DNA of 53,231 nucleotides from Clostridiales bacterium. GTDB lineage: Bacteria > Bacillota > Clostridia > DUOD01. The stretch is from assembly GCA_012838995.1 (NCBI GenBank), contig DUOD01000028.1, positions 1-53,231 on the forward strand. The letters run 5' to 3'. A program made the position numbers and the translations under genes. This document shows, in pieces, positions 25,117-34,698 of the stretch. Within the stretch, counting starts at the first letter, position 1, and each line of letters opens with the position of its first letter. The notes under the pieces were generated by a model. That model did not search any database, was not told the origin of the DNA, and worked only from the letters and a program-made list of their open reading frames with translations.

Positions 25117-26387
25117 AGTTCAAAAAAATTGGGAAAGGAAATATCGATACAGTCTGTATTCTCTATGACGGTTTGGCTGCCTGCAACAAGGGAGGCTACG
25201 GCCAGCGCCATGGCCATGCGATGGTCGCCGTGGCTGTCCACCCTGGCGGGGGTTAATGGACGGGGTCCTTCTATTATCAGGCCGTCGTCGGTGGTGCGGA
25301 TACCGGTGCCCAGCTTGTTTAATTCCGCTGCCAAGGTATCGATGCGGTTTGTTTCCTTAACCTTTAATTCGGCAGCATCCTTTATGACCGTGGTGCCGTG
25401 GGCGGTACAAGCCGCAACGGTAATGGCCGGTATTTCGTCTATCAACAGGGGTATGGTGTTGCCCTTTATTTCCGTGGCTTTTAGGTTACCGGTATACCTA
25501 ACATGTATATCGGCCACCGGCTCTCCGCCCCAGTATGATTGATTAACCGTCCGGATATCAGCTCCCATTTGCCTGTACACGTCTATAATTCCCCTTCGAG
25601 TGTTGTTGATGCCCACGTCTTTGATTATTACCTCCGAGCCGGGTACTATTAAGGCCGCCGTTATAATAAAGGCCGCCGATGATATATCCCCCGGCACCTT
25701 TACATGCTGGCCCGTCAACTGCGGTCCGGGCTTTAGGGTTATGGAGTTTTCCCGGATGGTAACATCCGCTCCAAAGGACTGCAGCATGAGCTCGGTATGG
25801 TTCCTTGAAGGGACGGGTTCTATCACCCGGGTGGGTCCCCGGGCGAATAATCCGGCCAGCAGCACGGCGGATTTTACCTGGGCGCTGGCCACCGGCAGCC
25901 GGTACTCGATACCCCGGAGGTTACCGCCTTCAATAGTTAACGGCGGGTAACACGAGCCGTCATGTCCATAGATATTTGCGCCCATTTGGGAAAGGGGTTT
26001 GATAATCCTGTCCATTGGCCTTTTGCGCAGCGACCTGTCGCCGGTGATGACGGTTTTAAAACCCTGGCCGGACAGGATGCCCGACAACAGCCTTAGAGTG
26101 GTTCCCGAGTTACCGGCGTCCAGCACACCCAAGGGCGGCCTTAAACCCTTCAGTCCGCTGCCCTTGATTTCAAGGAGATTGTCGTCTTTTATGCTAATAT
26201 GTGCTCCCATGGCCTTTAGGCATGCTATAGTGGACAGGCAGTCCCTGCCCATTAAAAAGTTTTCCACCAGGGTGGTGCCTTGGGATATGGCCCCCAGCAT
26301 TACCGCCCTGTGGCTTATGGACTTGTCACCGGGTACCCGTAGGGTACCCCGCAAGGACCTTCCGTGTTTTATCCAAGACTGTTTCAT
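25098..26387 (-). CDS. aroA: 3-phosphoshikimate 1-carboxyvinyltransferase (EPSP synthase)
   Basis: This enzyme transfers the enolpyruvyl group of PEP to shikimate-3-phosphate, the sixth step of the shikimate pathway. It has 429 residues and two inverted domains. Visible are GTLRVPGDKSISHRAVMLGA at the N-terminus (with the catalytic Lys), the PEP-site loop LDAGNSGTTLRLL, LRKRPMDRI, VPGDISSAAFII, DEIPAITVAA and the C-terminal SHGDHRMAMALAVA. LDAGNSGTT with Gly at the inhibitor-contact position and GDRSLRKRPM put it in the usual bacterial group; I could not decide class I or II. It is last in the operon, 7 nt after tyrA, with GTGAGG upstream, and its final codons form part of the terminator stem. 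Confidence 0.97.
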   Translation of the reverse strand: MKQSWIKHGRSLRGTLRVPGDKSISHRAVMLGAISQGTTLVENFLMGRDCLSTIACLKAMGAHISIKDDNLLEIKGSGLKGLRPPLGVLDAGNSGTTLRLLSGILSGQGFKTVITGDRSLRKRPMDRIIKPLSQMGANIYGHDGSCYPPLTIEGGNLRGIEYRLPVASAQVKSAVLLAGLFARGPTRVIEPVPSRNHTELMLQSFGADVTIRENSITLKPGPQLTGQHVKVPGDISSAAFIITAALIVPGSEVIIKDVGINNTRRGIIDVYRQMGADIRTVNQSYWGGEPVADIHVRYTGNLKATEIKGNTIPLLIDEIPAITVAACTAHGTTVIKDAAELKVKETNRIDTLAAELNKLGTGIRTTDDGLIIEGPRPLTPARVDSHGDHRMAMALAVASLVAGSQTVIENTDCIDISFPNFFELIKKLQ

Positions 26388-26394
26388 TTTTTCC

Positions 26395-27507
26395 TCACTT
26401 GTCGTTACTTTTTGTAAAAATCTTGTATCCGTTGGCCTTTAAAATTTGGATGGCCTTTTGTTGTTGGCGGTGGGAGTCCAGGGATATGGACAGACATCCC
26501 GGTTCGCCTTCCCGGCTGTTTATTATACCGATGTTCTTTATGTTAATACCATGGTTGCCCAGCAGTGTCGATATGGCGCCTATCTGGCCGGGCCGGTCTT
26601 CAACGTCCACTATTATCTCGAAATAGGGGGCTATAAGACCCGTCGGGGTGGAAGCCAGTCTGTTTCTGTACCGGCGGGCGTTGTCAAAATACCTATAGAG
26701 CTTGTCGCTTTGGCCGTCCTTCAACCATGTTTTAAAGGTATCCAATTCCTTTATATAAAGATCTATGATTTCCAGCAGCTGTTCTTTGTTGGATATACAT
26801 ATATCCCGCCATATTTCCGGGGAAGAGGAAGAGATCCTGGTTATATCCTTAAAACCGCCGGCCGCCAGTTTCCTGCCGTGGCCTTCTTGGGTGTCGGTGG
26901 CCATTACCAGGTTTATCAGACCGCCCGATAAAATATGGGGAAGATGGCTGATAAGCCCCGTTACCCTGTCATGGAGCCCTGCATCCATGATAATGGGTAT
27001 GGAGCCTATGGCCTCTATTATTTTCCTCAGCCGGTCAAGGGACGCATTGTCATGGTTAGGTCCCGGTGTAAGGATATAATAGGCGTTTTCAAATATGTGA
27101 TGGCTGCTGAAATGGTAGCCGGAGTTTTCCGAACCGGCCATGGGATGGCCTCCTATGAAACAGACATGGGGAGGCAGTATTTTAGCTACTTTGTCCATCA
27201 ACACGGATTTGGTACTGCCCACGTCGGTTATTATACATCCGGGTTTTACATGAGGCAGTATTTCCTTCACGGTATCGAGGGTTTTCAGCACAGGGGTGCA
27301 TATTATTATTACATCGCTTTGATTTATATGCCCTTTATTCGCTGAAGTAGGGCAGTTAACAACCCCCTGATCATAGGCTGCCTTTATATATTCATCCCTG
27401 ACATCCATGGCCCATATGTTTTTTAAACCCGCCTTGTACTTTAATGCCTTGGCAAGGGAGCCCCCTATTAACCCCAGACCTATTATTAAAGCGCTGTTAA
27501 TGGGCAA
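26395..27507 (-). CDS. tyrA: Prephenate dehydrogenase with C-terminal ACT domain
   Basis: This enzyme oxidatively decarboxylates prephenate to 4-hydroxyphenylpyruvate for tyrosine synthesis. The N-terminal Rossmann motif is IIGLGLIGGSLAKALK, and the catalytic region has GHPMAGSENSGYHFSS and LISHLPHILSGGLI. An ACT domain fills the last 75 residues (VDVEDRPGQIGAISTLLGNH ... NIKNIGI), which in relatives binds tyrosine for feedback control. It has 370 residues. The start is a TTG embedded in the last codons of aroF (11-nt overlap), so its translation depends on that of aroF. Confidence 0.95.
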   Translation of the reverse strand: MPINSALIIGLGLIGGSLAKALKYKAGLKNIWAMDVRDEYIKAAYDQGVVNCPTSANKGHINQSDVIIICTPVLKTLDTVKEILPHVKPGCIITDVGSTKSVLMDKVAKILPPHVCFIGGHPMAGSENSGYHFSSHHIFENAYYILTPGPNHDNASLDRLRKIIEAIGSIPIIMDAGLHDRVTGLISHLPHILSGGLINLVMATDTQEGHGRKLAAGGFKDITRISSSSPEIWRDICISNKEQLLEIIDLYIKELDTFKTWLKDGQSDKLYRYFDNARRYRNRLASTPTGLIAPYFEIIVDVEDRPGQIGAISTLLGNHGINIKNIGIINSREGEPGCLSISLDSHRQQQKAIQILKANGYKIFTKSNDK

Positions 27508-28522
27508 GGTTATACTGCCTATCCACTATAGGTGCCAGTTTGCTGATCCTTTGGACCAGTCGGTCGAAGTTTTCGGGGGTTATGGATTGGGGGCCGTCGG
27601 ACAGGGCGCATTTGGGATCGTGATGAACTTCTATCATTAGCCCGTCGGCACCGGCTGCAATGGCTGCCATGGCCATTGGTTCCACCAGGCTCCACTTACC
27701 GGTACCGTGGCTGGGATCCACTATGATGGGCAGGTGGCTGATTTGTTTGACGACGGGTACGGCGCTGATATCCAGGGTGTTTCTCGTATAGGTTTCGTAG
27801 GTCCTTATACCTCTTTCGCACAAAATAATGTTATAATTGCCTTCCTTCATTATATATTCAGCGGCGTTTATCCATTCTTCGATGGTGGCCGCCAAACCCC
27901 GTTTTAGAACAACCGGACAGCCGGATCTGCCCACTTCCCTGAGCAGCTGGAAGTTTTGCATGTTTCTGGCCCCTATTTGTACCACGTCGACATATTTTAG
28001 GGCCATCTCCACGGAATTTGCACTTATTACCTCCGATACGATTAAAAGTCCGGTTTCTTCCCGGGCCTGGGCCAGTAGCTTGTATCCGTCCTCTTCAAGG
28101 CCCTGGAAGGCGTAGGGCGAGGTGCGGGGTTTGTACGCACCGCCTCTTAAAAACTGGGCCCCGGATTTTTTAACCGCCCGGGCTATTTTAAGCAATTGTT
28201 CTTCGCTTTCCACCGCACAGGGACCGGCTATTATTGCCAGTTCCTTGCCGCCGATGGAAACGTCTCCTACCCGTATTACCGACGGTTCGGGCTTGAAGGT
28301 CCGGCTGGCCAGTTTGTACGATTCCATAATATGGACTATTTTGTCCACTCCGGGCATTAGTTCCAAGGGCGTGCCGGCCAGTATGCTTTTGTTGCCTATT
28401 ACACCGATGATGGTTACATGGGCCCCTTTGGATATGTGCACCCCCAGGCCCAAGCATTTTAATGTTTCGGTAACATTGGCTATGTCTTTTTCCGTTGCCT
28501 TTGGATTCATTACAATTACCAT
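27497..28522 (-). CDS. aroF: 3-deoxy-7-phosphoheptulonate synthase (DAHP synthase, type I beta)
   Basis: This is the first enzyme of the shikimate pathway, joining PEP and erythrose-4-phosphate. The 341-residue protein has an N-terminal ferredoxin-like regulatory domain (residues 1-70, [17 protein letters not shown]), followed by the KDO8P-type barrel. In the barrel [39 protein letters not shown] and [11 protein letters not shown] can be read. The extra domain is typical of the Thermotoga/Clostridia form that is inhibited by tyrosine or phenylalanine. It has ATG with CGGAGGA upstream. A 192-nt gap with a hairpin separates it from hisC, so aroF-tyrA-aroA may have some independent control. Confidence 0.96.
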   Translation of the reverse strand: MVIVMNPKATEKDIANVTETLKCLGLGVHISKGAHVTIIGVIGNKSILAGTPLELMPGVDKIVHIMESYKLASRTFKPEPSVIRVGDVSIGGKELAIIAGPCAVESEEQLLKIARAVKKSGAQFLRGGAYKPRTSPYAFQGLEEDGYKLLAQAREETGLLIVSEVISANSVEMALKYVDVVQIGARNMQNFQLLREVGRSGCPVVLKRGLAATIEEWINAAEYIMKEGNYNIILCERGIRTYETYTRNTLDISAVPVVKQISHLPIIVDPSHGTGKWSLVEPMAMAAIAAGADGLMIEVHHDPKCALSDGPQSITPENFDRLVQRISKLAPIVDRQYNLAH

Positions 28523-28598
28523 ACTGCTATCCTCCGTTTCAATATTAGTTTAGATCCATTTATAAAATCCATACTTCCGTACTACTAAAAGTTACATA

Positions 28599-28619
28599 CC
28601 GGTTTTTCCTAAAAACCGG
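28599..28619. other. Hairpin in the hisC-aroF gap
   Basis: CCGGTTTTT pairs with AAAAACCGG around a 3-nt loop. No T-run lies outside the stem, so it is a weak terminator, a processing signal or a stabiliser inside the operon. Confidence 0.5.
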
Positions 28620-28714
28620 CATATACTATTCTACCTCAGGAGAATGTTGATAAACCGAACAATACTATTTAAAGTAAAACGCCGGTGTGTGCTTAAGCCA
28701 CTGTTGCTGTTTTG

Positions 28715-29800
28715 CTACCTAAGCACCTTTTGCAAGGCCTCTATGAATTCCCTGTTTTCCTCAGGTGTGCTGATGGTAACCCTGAGCCAGGTATCCATAT
28801 CAAATATGTCGGCCGTTCTTACAATAATACCCATTCTCAGCAGGTCGTGAAATACATCCTTACTATGACGGCCGGTATCTACCATAACGAAGTTACCATG
28901 GGTTTTTATGTATTCCAAACCCATGCTCTCAAAGGCCTTGTATAAATATTCCTTGCCCTGTTCGTTATTCTGCCGGCTCCTTTCTACAAAGTCGGGGTCG
29001 TCCAGGCTGGCCAGGGCAGCCACCTGGGAGGCGGTGTTAACGTTAAAGGGTCCCCTTACCCTATTAATATCGCTTATCATATCGGGATGACCTATGGCGT
29101 AGCCCACCCTCAGGGCGGCCAGCCCGTAAATCTTGGAGAAGGTTCTTAGAATTATGATGTTTGGGTATTCCTCCAAGAGCGCCACGCTTTCCGGGTAATC
29201 GTCGTCGATGACGTATTCGTAATAGGCCTCGTCCAGTACCACCAGAACATTGGGCGGCGTTTTTTCAAGCAGTTCCCTTTGCTGGGCTGCGGTGTATATG
29301 GTACCCGTGGGGTTGTTGGGGTTGCACAGCCATATGACTTTTGTTTTTGGGGTTATGGCCCTGGCCATGCCTTCCAAATCCAAGGTATGGTTCTTAAGGG
29401 GTACCTGCACCGGCTTGCCGTCCATGACCCTCGTTACCGTCTCGTATCGCGGAAAGGAGGGGTAGGCCATAATAGCCTCGTCTTCAGGGTTTATATAGGT
29501 TTGGGCGATTAGGCCCAGTATTTCGTCGGAACCCGCTCCAAATAGGAAGTGTTCGGGGGGTAGCCCAAACAGGTCGCTGATTTTGGCCCTTAGTTCGGTA
29601 CAGTTACCGTCAGGATATATTTCCAGGTGATCCAGCATACCGGCTACCGCCTTTTTAGCGGCCGGGGAACAACCCAAGGGGTTTTCGTTGGATGCCATTT
29701 TTATTACCTTTTGTATACCTAATTCCCTTTTGACTTCTTCAATGGGTTTACCTGGTACGTAAGGGGTTAGGTGGGATATGGTTGGTCTGCGTTTTATCAT
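28715..29800 (-). CDS. hisC: Histidinol-phosphate / aromatic aminotransferase
   Basis: This is a PLP-dependent class I/II aminotransferase of 361 residues. It has the HisC landmarks: KMASNENPLGCSPAA, GAGSDEILGLIAQTY, WLCNPNNPTGT, VLDEAYYEY, and the PLP-lysine in RTFSKIYGLAALRVGYA. The enzyme transaminates histidinol phosphate and, in Bacillus and many Clostridia, also aromatic 2-oxoacids. Its place between aroB and aroF with no his genes near argues that the aromatic reaction is its main task here, making phenylalanine and tyrosine from their oxoacids. The ribosome binding site AAGGAGG is strong. Confidence 0.92.
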   Translation of the reverse strand: MIKRRPTISHLTPYVPGKPIEEVKRELGIQKVIKMASNENPLGCSPAAKKAVAGMLDHLEIYPDGNCTELRAKISDLFGLPPEHFLFGAGSDEILGLIAQTYINPEDEAIMAYPSFPRYETVTRVMDGKPVQVPLKNHTLDLEGMARAITPKTKVIWLCNPNNPTGTIYTAAQQRELLEKTPPNVLVVLDEAYYEYVIDDDYPESVALLEEYPNIIILRTFSKIYGLAALRVGYAIGHPDMISDINRVRGPFNVNTASQVAALASLDDPDFVERSRQNNEQGKEYLYKAFESMGLEYIKTHGNFVMVDTGRHSKDVFHDLLRMGIIVRTADIFDMDTWLRVTISTPEENREFIEALQKVLR

Positions 29801-29857
29801 TATTATTTTACCTCCTTATGTTTCTGGGTATTGAGCGGAGAATTTACTGTGTTACAA

Positions 29858-30928
29858 TTATGCCAGTGCTTTTGTTATTTTTTCCGGGTGTACGTCGTGG
29901 AAGATACCCACCCGGCCGACCGCCGTGGGCAGTATAAAAGTAATTCTACCGTCCACCGCCTTTTTATCCTTCGACATGGCTTGGATAAGGGCTTTGGTGT
30001 CTAAATTTTCAATCTCGGTTGGCAAATGGGCCCGGCGTATAAGATTTTTTATTCTGTGGTAATAGTCCTTGTCTATCATGCCCATATCCAGGGCCATTTT
30101 CGAAGCATACACCATACCAATGGCCACCGCTTCCCCGTGGGTGTATTTTCTATAGCCGGTTGTGCTTTCTACCCCGTGGCCAATGGTATGACCGAAGTTT
30201 AGGATGGCCCTCATACCTGCCTCCCGTTCGTCCTGTTTAACTACCATTGCTTTTATTCGGCAGCACCGCTTAAGACAGTGTAAAACGGAGTCCCGGTCTA
30301 ACATTATTATATCCTCCATACGTTCTTCCAGCCAATTCAAAAATTGTCCGTCGTAAATAATTCCGTACTTTATCACCTCGGCCAGGCCGGAATACAGCTG
30401 CCTGTCCGGAAGGGTGCTTAAGGTTTTGCCGTCAATGTACACCAGCTTGGGTTGATAGAAACTGCCTATGATGTTTTTTGCCTGCGGGTGGTTTACCGCC
30501 ACCTTACCGCCTATGCTGCTGTCCACCTGTGCCAGCAGCGAAGTGGGTACCTGTACGTAGGGGATGCCCCGCATATAGGTAGAGGCCACGAATCCCGCTA
30601 TATCGCCCACCACTCCGCCGCCAAGGGCCATTATGGCCGAGTGCCGGTCAAGGCCGAATTCCAAGGCCTTTGTATACAGCCTTTGGGCCTGTTCCAAGCT
30701 TTTACTCTGCTCTCCCGGGGTGAGGGACACATACCGTACATCGTAATGCGGGTCAATGGCTGCTTTGACGGTTTCCAGGTAAAAATTTGAGACATTGTCG
30801 TCGGTTATCACCATAATTCTCCTGGTGCTTAACACTTTTTTTAGCTCTCCCGCCATATCCCCTAGTTTATCCCAGACAAAGATAATATCGTAGGAGTTTA
30901 TACCAAGGTCAACCCTTATTCTTTCCAT
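29858..30928 (-). CDS. aroB: 3-dehydroquinate synthase
   Basis: This NAD- and metal-dependent enzyme converts DAHP to 3-dehydroquinate, the second step of the pathway. The 356-residue protein shows VITDDNVSNFY, LTPGEQSKSLEQA, ALGGGVVGDIAGFVASTYMR, the PTSLLAQVDSSIGGKVAVNH motif (split at 20 residues), and the metal ligands in LNFGHTIGHGVES and YTHGEAVAIGM. It begins 8 nt after aroC with a modest GAGGTAGA site, suggesting coupling. It precedes hisC by 57 nt. Confidence 0.97.
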   Translation of the reverse strand: MERIRVDLGINSYDIIFVWDKLGDMAGELKKVLSTRRIMVITDDNVSNFYLETVKAAIDPHYDVRYVSLTPGEQSKSLEQAQRLYTKALEFGLDRHSAIMALGGGVVGDIAGFVASTYMRGIPYVQVPTSLLAQVDSSIGGKVAVNHPQAKNIIGSFYQPKLVYIDGKTLSTLPDRQLYSGLAEVIKYGIIYDGQFLNWLEERMEDIIMLDRDSVLHCLKRCCRIKAMVVKQDEREAGMRAILNFGHTIGHGVESTTGYRKYTHGEAVAIGMVYASKMALDMGMIDKDYYHRIKNLIRRAHLPTEIENLDTKALIQAMSKDKKAVDGRITFILPTAVGRVGIFHDVHPEKITKALA

Positions 30929-30936
30929 TATATCTT

Positions 30937-32094
30937 CTACCTCGATGATATCATTTTATTATACATATTATAATTATTCAGCATTTCATCTAAACTGTCA
31001 CCGCCGAATTTTATGCACAGCTCACCGGCCAATATCCAAGCCATAACCCCTTCCCCCACAACGCTGGCGGCGGGTACGGCACAGGTATCCGAACGTTCTA
31101 TGCCGGCCGGTGTCGGTTGTTTGGTAACAATGTCCACGGTGTTAAGGGGCCTGTACAGGGTGGGTATGGGTTTCATGGCCGCCCTTGCTATTATGGGCTG
31201 GCCGTTTGACATGCCTCCCTCTATACCGCCGGCGTTGTTGGTGCTGCGGTAGTACCCCTTATCGGGTGAATAATAAATTTCATCGTGCACTTTGGATCCG
31301 GGATGCCGGGTTGTCTCGAAGCCCCGGCCAAATTCCACGCCTTTAATGGCTTGTATACTCATCAACCCGGCGGCTATCCTGGCATCCAATTTTCTGTCCC
31401 AATGTACATGGCTGCCCAGGCCTATGGGTACCCCCTTTGCAATGACCTCAAAACATCCGCCCAGGGAATCGCCCTCCTGTCGGGCCCTGTCAATGGCGGC
31501 CATCATTTTTCTCTCAGTATCCGGGCATATGCACCTAACCGGAGAGTCGTCCGCCCTTGCCACATCTTCAAGGGTGTATTGGCTGTCGTCTAAAGACACA
31601 TTGCCGATGGATACCACGTGGCTTAATATGGAGATGCCAAAGACGGTCAGCAGTTGCCGGGCCAGGGCACCAACCGCCACCCGAAGGGCGGTCTCCCGGG
31701 CGCTGGACCGTTCCAGGACATTCCTAACATCGTCCAGGTGGTATTTAAGGACACCGGTCAGGTCCGCATGTCCCGGTCGGGGTGCGGTTACCTTCTTGGA
31801 ATCGTCCACAGGCCTTTTTACGGCGTCCATATAGGGAGCCCAGTTTTCCCAGTCCTTGTTTTCTATTACCAGGGTAATGGGCGCGCCGGTGGTTTTTCCC
31901 GAGCGAAGGCCGCTTAATACCTTGACCTTATCCCTTTCTATTTTCATCCTGCCCCCCCGGCCGTAGCCGCCCTGGCGCCTTTTAAGCTGGTGGTTTATGT
32001 AGTCGATGTCTATTTTGACATTTGAAGGCATTCCTTCTACAATAGCGGTTAAACAGGGGCCGTGGGACTCACCCGCCGACAGATAGCGCAGCAT
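30937..32094 (-). CDS. aroC: Chorismate synthase
   Basis: This enzyme converts EPSP to chorismate using reduced FMN, the last shared step. It has 385 residues and opens with MLRYLSAGESHGPCLTAIVEG. It contains RRQGGYGRGGRM, RPGHADLTGVLKY, SSARETALRVAVGA and, near the C-terminus, GGIEGGMSNGQPIIARAAMK. No flavin reductase domain is attached, so FMNH2 must come from elsewhere. It is the first gene of the aromatic operon, behind a SigA-type promoter with a leader of about 120 nt. No T-box is visible in that leader. Confidence 0.97.
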   Translation of the reverse strand: MLRYLSAGESHGPCLTAIVEGMPSNVKIDIDYINHQLKRRQGGYGRGGRMKIERDKVKVLSGLRSGKTTGAPITLVIENKDWENWAPYMDAVKRPVDDSKKVTAPRPGHADLTGVLKYHLDDVRNVLERSSARETALRVAVGALARQLLTVFGISILSHVVSIGNVSLDDSQYTLEDVARADDSPVRCICPDTERKMMAAIDRARQEGDSLGGCFEVIAKGVPIGLGSHVHWDRKLDARIAAGLMSIQAIKGVEFGRGFETTRHPGSKVHDEIYYSPDKGYYRSTNNAGGIEGGMSNGQPIIARAAMKPIPTLYRPLNTVDIVTKQPTPAGIERSDTCAVPAASVVGEGVMAWILAGELCIKFGGDSLDEMLNNYNMYNKMISSR

Positions 32095-32476
32095 AGCATC
32101 ACCTTCTAATAATAAATTTAGTATATCATAATCGGATATGGATAGGACAGGAACGGGTTTATTCTGAATTACGGTTGCCTTTATAACCGTTGATTGTGCT
32201 ACTACTGTAAGGTTTAAAAGATTTTATAATTAAACATTAAAAAAGTCAAGGTATGTACCTAAATTTTATTTTATTTTGCAGGTATTTTTGATACAATATA
32301 AAATATATTATTGTATATCATTCTGGTGTATAATAGAATGACAGGGAAAGAATATTTTCCATGGATGTTGGCTAAACTTTCTGTGATATCGAATATTTAA
32401 CAGAAATGGCTGTCTTTAGGGAGTTTACCATTGGTCAATGTTATAAAAGTCCACAAAAAGTCAAGGGGGAATAGGT
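32095..32476. other. Divergent intergenic region between aroC and the EF-G paralogue
   Basis: This holds the aroC promoter (minus strand) and a strongly AT-rich segment at 32288-32334 where an imperfect inverted repeat (GATACAATA ... TATTGTATATC) and TATAAT at 32329 suggest the promoter of the EF-G-like gene. A hexamer pair ACGGTT/AACCGT in the aroC leader can form a small hairpin. No T-box or leader peptide was recognised. Confidence 0.45.
32221..32249 (-). promoter_or_regulatory. Promoter of the aromatic amino acid operon
   Basis: On the minus strand TTGACT (32249-32244), 17 nt, TAAAAT (32226-32221), about 125 nt upstream of aroC. Confidence 0.6.
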
Positions 32477-34558
32477 ATGAAATCTTATGAAACTAATAAA
32501 ATCAGAAATGTAGCAATAACAGGTCATGGTGGAGAAGGGAAGACCACATTAACCGAAGCTATACTATACAATGCTAAGGCTACCGAACGTTTTGGCAAGG
32601 TGGAGGACGGGACTACTACCACCGATTATGACCAGGAGGAAATAAAAAGACAGATATCCATCAGCACAGCCATTGCACCCTGTGAGTGGAAAGGACATAA
32701 ACTTAATATTATCGATACACCCGGATATTTTGATTTTGTAGGTGAGCTCCTTGAAGGCATGAGGGTCGCAGACAGTGCTGTTATTGTAGTAGGTGCCGTA
32801 TCCGGGGTGATCGTCGGTACGGAAAAGTCATGGGACTATGCAGAAAAATATAATATCCCTAAAGTTATCTTTGTTAACCAGATGGATAAGGAAAACGCTA
32901 ACTTTTCCAAGATACTGGATCAGTTAAAGGAAAAATTCGGGACATCCATCGTGCCGTTTCAGATACCCATAATGGACGATAAGGGTTTCAAGGGTTGTAT
33001 TGATGTGGTGGATATGGTTGCCAAGGAATTTAAGGGTAATGATATCTCGGATACCGACATTCCGTCCAACATGAATGACGAGGTAGAATCCATTAGGGAA
33101 ATGATAGTAGAGGCTGTAGCCGAAAGCGATGAAGAGCTCCTTGAAAAGTATTTTGCCGGTGAAGAGCTAACCGGTGAAGAAATCCATGCCGGCTTGAGAA
33201 AGGGAGTTTTGGACGGTTCTGTAGTACCGGTATTGTGCGGTTCGGCACTGTCTACCCCTTCGGTTGCACTGTTAATGGATACTATTTTGGAATACTGTCC
33301 GTCTCCTGCCGACAGACCGGAGGTTGAAGGGAAAAATCCCAAGACGGGCGAAGTTGAAACCAGAAAATGCGATGTAAACGAACCCTTTAGTGCCTTTGTA
33401 TTCAAAACGGTGGCAGACCCATTTGTGGGTAAGCTTTCGCTCTTTAGAGTTTACTCCGGCACTTTGTCTTCCGATTCCGGCATTTACAACAGCAGTAAGG
33501 AAAAGAACGAAAAGGTAGGCCAAGTCTATTTCATGAGGGGTAAAAAACAGATAAATACCGACAAGGTAGTTGCCGGAGACATAGGAGCGGTGGCCAAGCT
33601 TCAGGTGACAAGCACCGGCGATACCCTTTGCGACGGTGCCCATCCTATTATCCTTGAGGGCATTGATTTCCCCGAACCTTGTATTTCACTGGCCGTGGAA
33701 CCCAAGTCCAAGGGGGACGAAGAAAAAATCTCATCGGGCTTGTCCAAGCTTACCGAGGAGGATCCTACCTTTACCGTTGAGAAGAATGTAGAGATAAACC
33801 AGCTACTCATTTCCGGTGTGGGAGAACTCCACTTGGAGATAATGACAAACAGATTGAAGAACAAGTTCGGCGTCGAAGTGAACTTGAGCGATCCCAAGGT
33901 TGCATATAGGGAAACCATAAGAAAATCCGTAAAGGCCGAAGGCAAGCACAAAAAACAAACCGGTGGTCATGGTCAGTACGGTCATGTATGGATAGAATTT
34001 GAACCTGCAGCGGAAGGCGAAGGGGAATTTGTATTTGTTGACAAGATAGTAGGCGGTGTTGTTCCCAGGCAATACATCCCCGCTGTGGAAAAGGGTCTAA
34101 GGGAATGTATCGAAAAGGGTGTTTTGGCCGGGTATCCGGTGGTAAACCTTAAGTGTACTTTGTACGACGGATCCTACCATACGGTGGACTCGTCGGAAAT
34201 GGCGTTCAAGACGGCCGCTTCTCTGGCATACAAGAAAGGATTGCCCCAGGCTTCACCGGTATTATTGGAACCCATCATGAGGGTGGAGGTACTTACTCCG
34301 GAGGAATACATGGGTGACATAATCGGCGATCTTAACAGAAGAAGGGGTAGGATATTGGGAATGAACCCGGCCGATAAAGGTATGCAGCAGGTTGTTGCCG
34401 AAGTGCCCCAGGCAGAGATGTTTAAGTATGCAACCGATCTTAGATCCATGACCCAGGCAAGGGGAAGCTTTAAACTAACCTTTGAAAGGTACGAAGAAGT
34501 ACCGGAGAACATAAGTGCGAAGATAATCGAACAGGCTCAAAAGGAAGCCGAAGAATAA
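32477..34558 (+). CDS. EF-G-like translational GTPase paralogue (FusA2 type)
   Basis: This 693-residue GTPase is built like elongation factor G but is not the main EF-G. The P-loop reads GHGGEGKTTL, where EF-G has AHIDAGKTT, and the guanine-specificity motif is NQMD, not NKMD; G3 is DTPGYFDF. The loop regions TTTTDYDQEEIKRQISI and the C-terminal domains IV-V (TGGHGQYGHVWIEFEP, EVLTPEEYMGDIIGDLNRRRG) are well kept. Such FusA2 proteins occur beside a normal EF-G in many bacteria; a role in ribosome recycling or stress translation has been proposed for some, and others show little translocase activity. No ribosomal protein genes adjoin it. The ribosome binding site AAGGGGGAA precedes the ATG. 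Confidence 0.88.
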   Translation: MKSYETNKIRNVAITGHGGEGKTTLTEAILYNAKATERFGKVEDGTTTTDYDQEEIKRQISISTAIAPCEWKGHKLNIIDTPGYFDFVGELLEGMRVADSAVIVVGAVSGVIVGTEKSWDYAEKYNIPKVIFVNQMDKENANFSKILDQLKEKFGTSIVPFQIPIMDDKGFKGCIDVVDMVAKEFKGNDISDTDIPSNMNDEVESIREMIVEAVAESDEELLEKYFAGEELTGEEIHAGLRKGVLDGSVVPVLCGSALSTPSVALLMDTILEYCPSPADRPEVEGKNPKTGEVETRKCDVNEPFSAFVFKTVADPFVGKLSLFRVYSGTLSSDSGIYNSSKEKNEKVGQVYFMRGKKQINTDKVVAGDIGAVAKLQVTSTGDTLCDGAHPIILEGIDFPEPCISLAVEPKSKGDEEKISSGLSKLTEEDPTFTVEKNVEINQLLISGVGELHLEIMTNRLKNKFGVEVNLSDPKVAYRETIRKSVKAEGKHKKQTGGHGQYGHVWIEFEPAAEGEGEFVFVDKIVGGVVPRQYIPAVEKGLRECIEKGVLAGYPVVNLKCTLYDGSYHTVDSSEMAFKTAASLAYKKGLPQASPVLLEPIMRVEVLTPEEYMGDIIGDLNRRRGRILGMNPADKGMQQVVAEVPQAEMFKYATDLRSMTQARGSFKLTFERYEEVPENISAKIIEQAQKEAEE

Positions 34559-34560
34559 AC

Positions 34561-34600
34561 AACGGCCCCGGATTAAAAGCCGGGGCTAACGTTTATTTTT
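34561..34600 (+). terminator. Terminator of the EF-G-like gene
   Basis: GCCCCGG (34565-34571) pairs with CCGGGGC (34580-34586), flanked by AACG/CGTT, and is followed by TTTATTTTTT. Confidence 0.75.
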
Positions 34601-34698
34601 TAGCGGCATTAAAAGAATAGAAAATCTTAAAAAGCTAAACATATATCTAATGTATAGAATTTGCCGTGCTCAATGATGATGACAAAGGAGAGATAAAA

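Noticed and set aside
32095-32220. T-box or trp-type leader ahead of aroC
   Set aside because: I could not find the T-box sequence, a specifier loop or a leader peptide rich in Trp, Phe or Tyr. Only a 6-bp hairpin is present.
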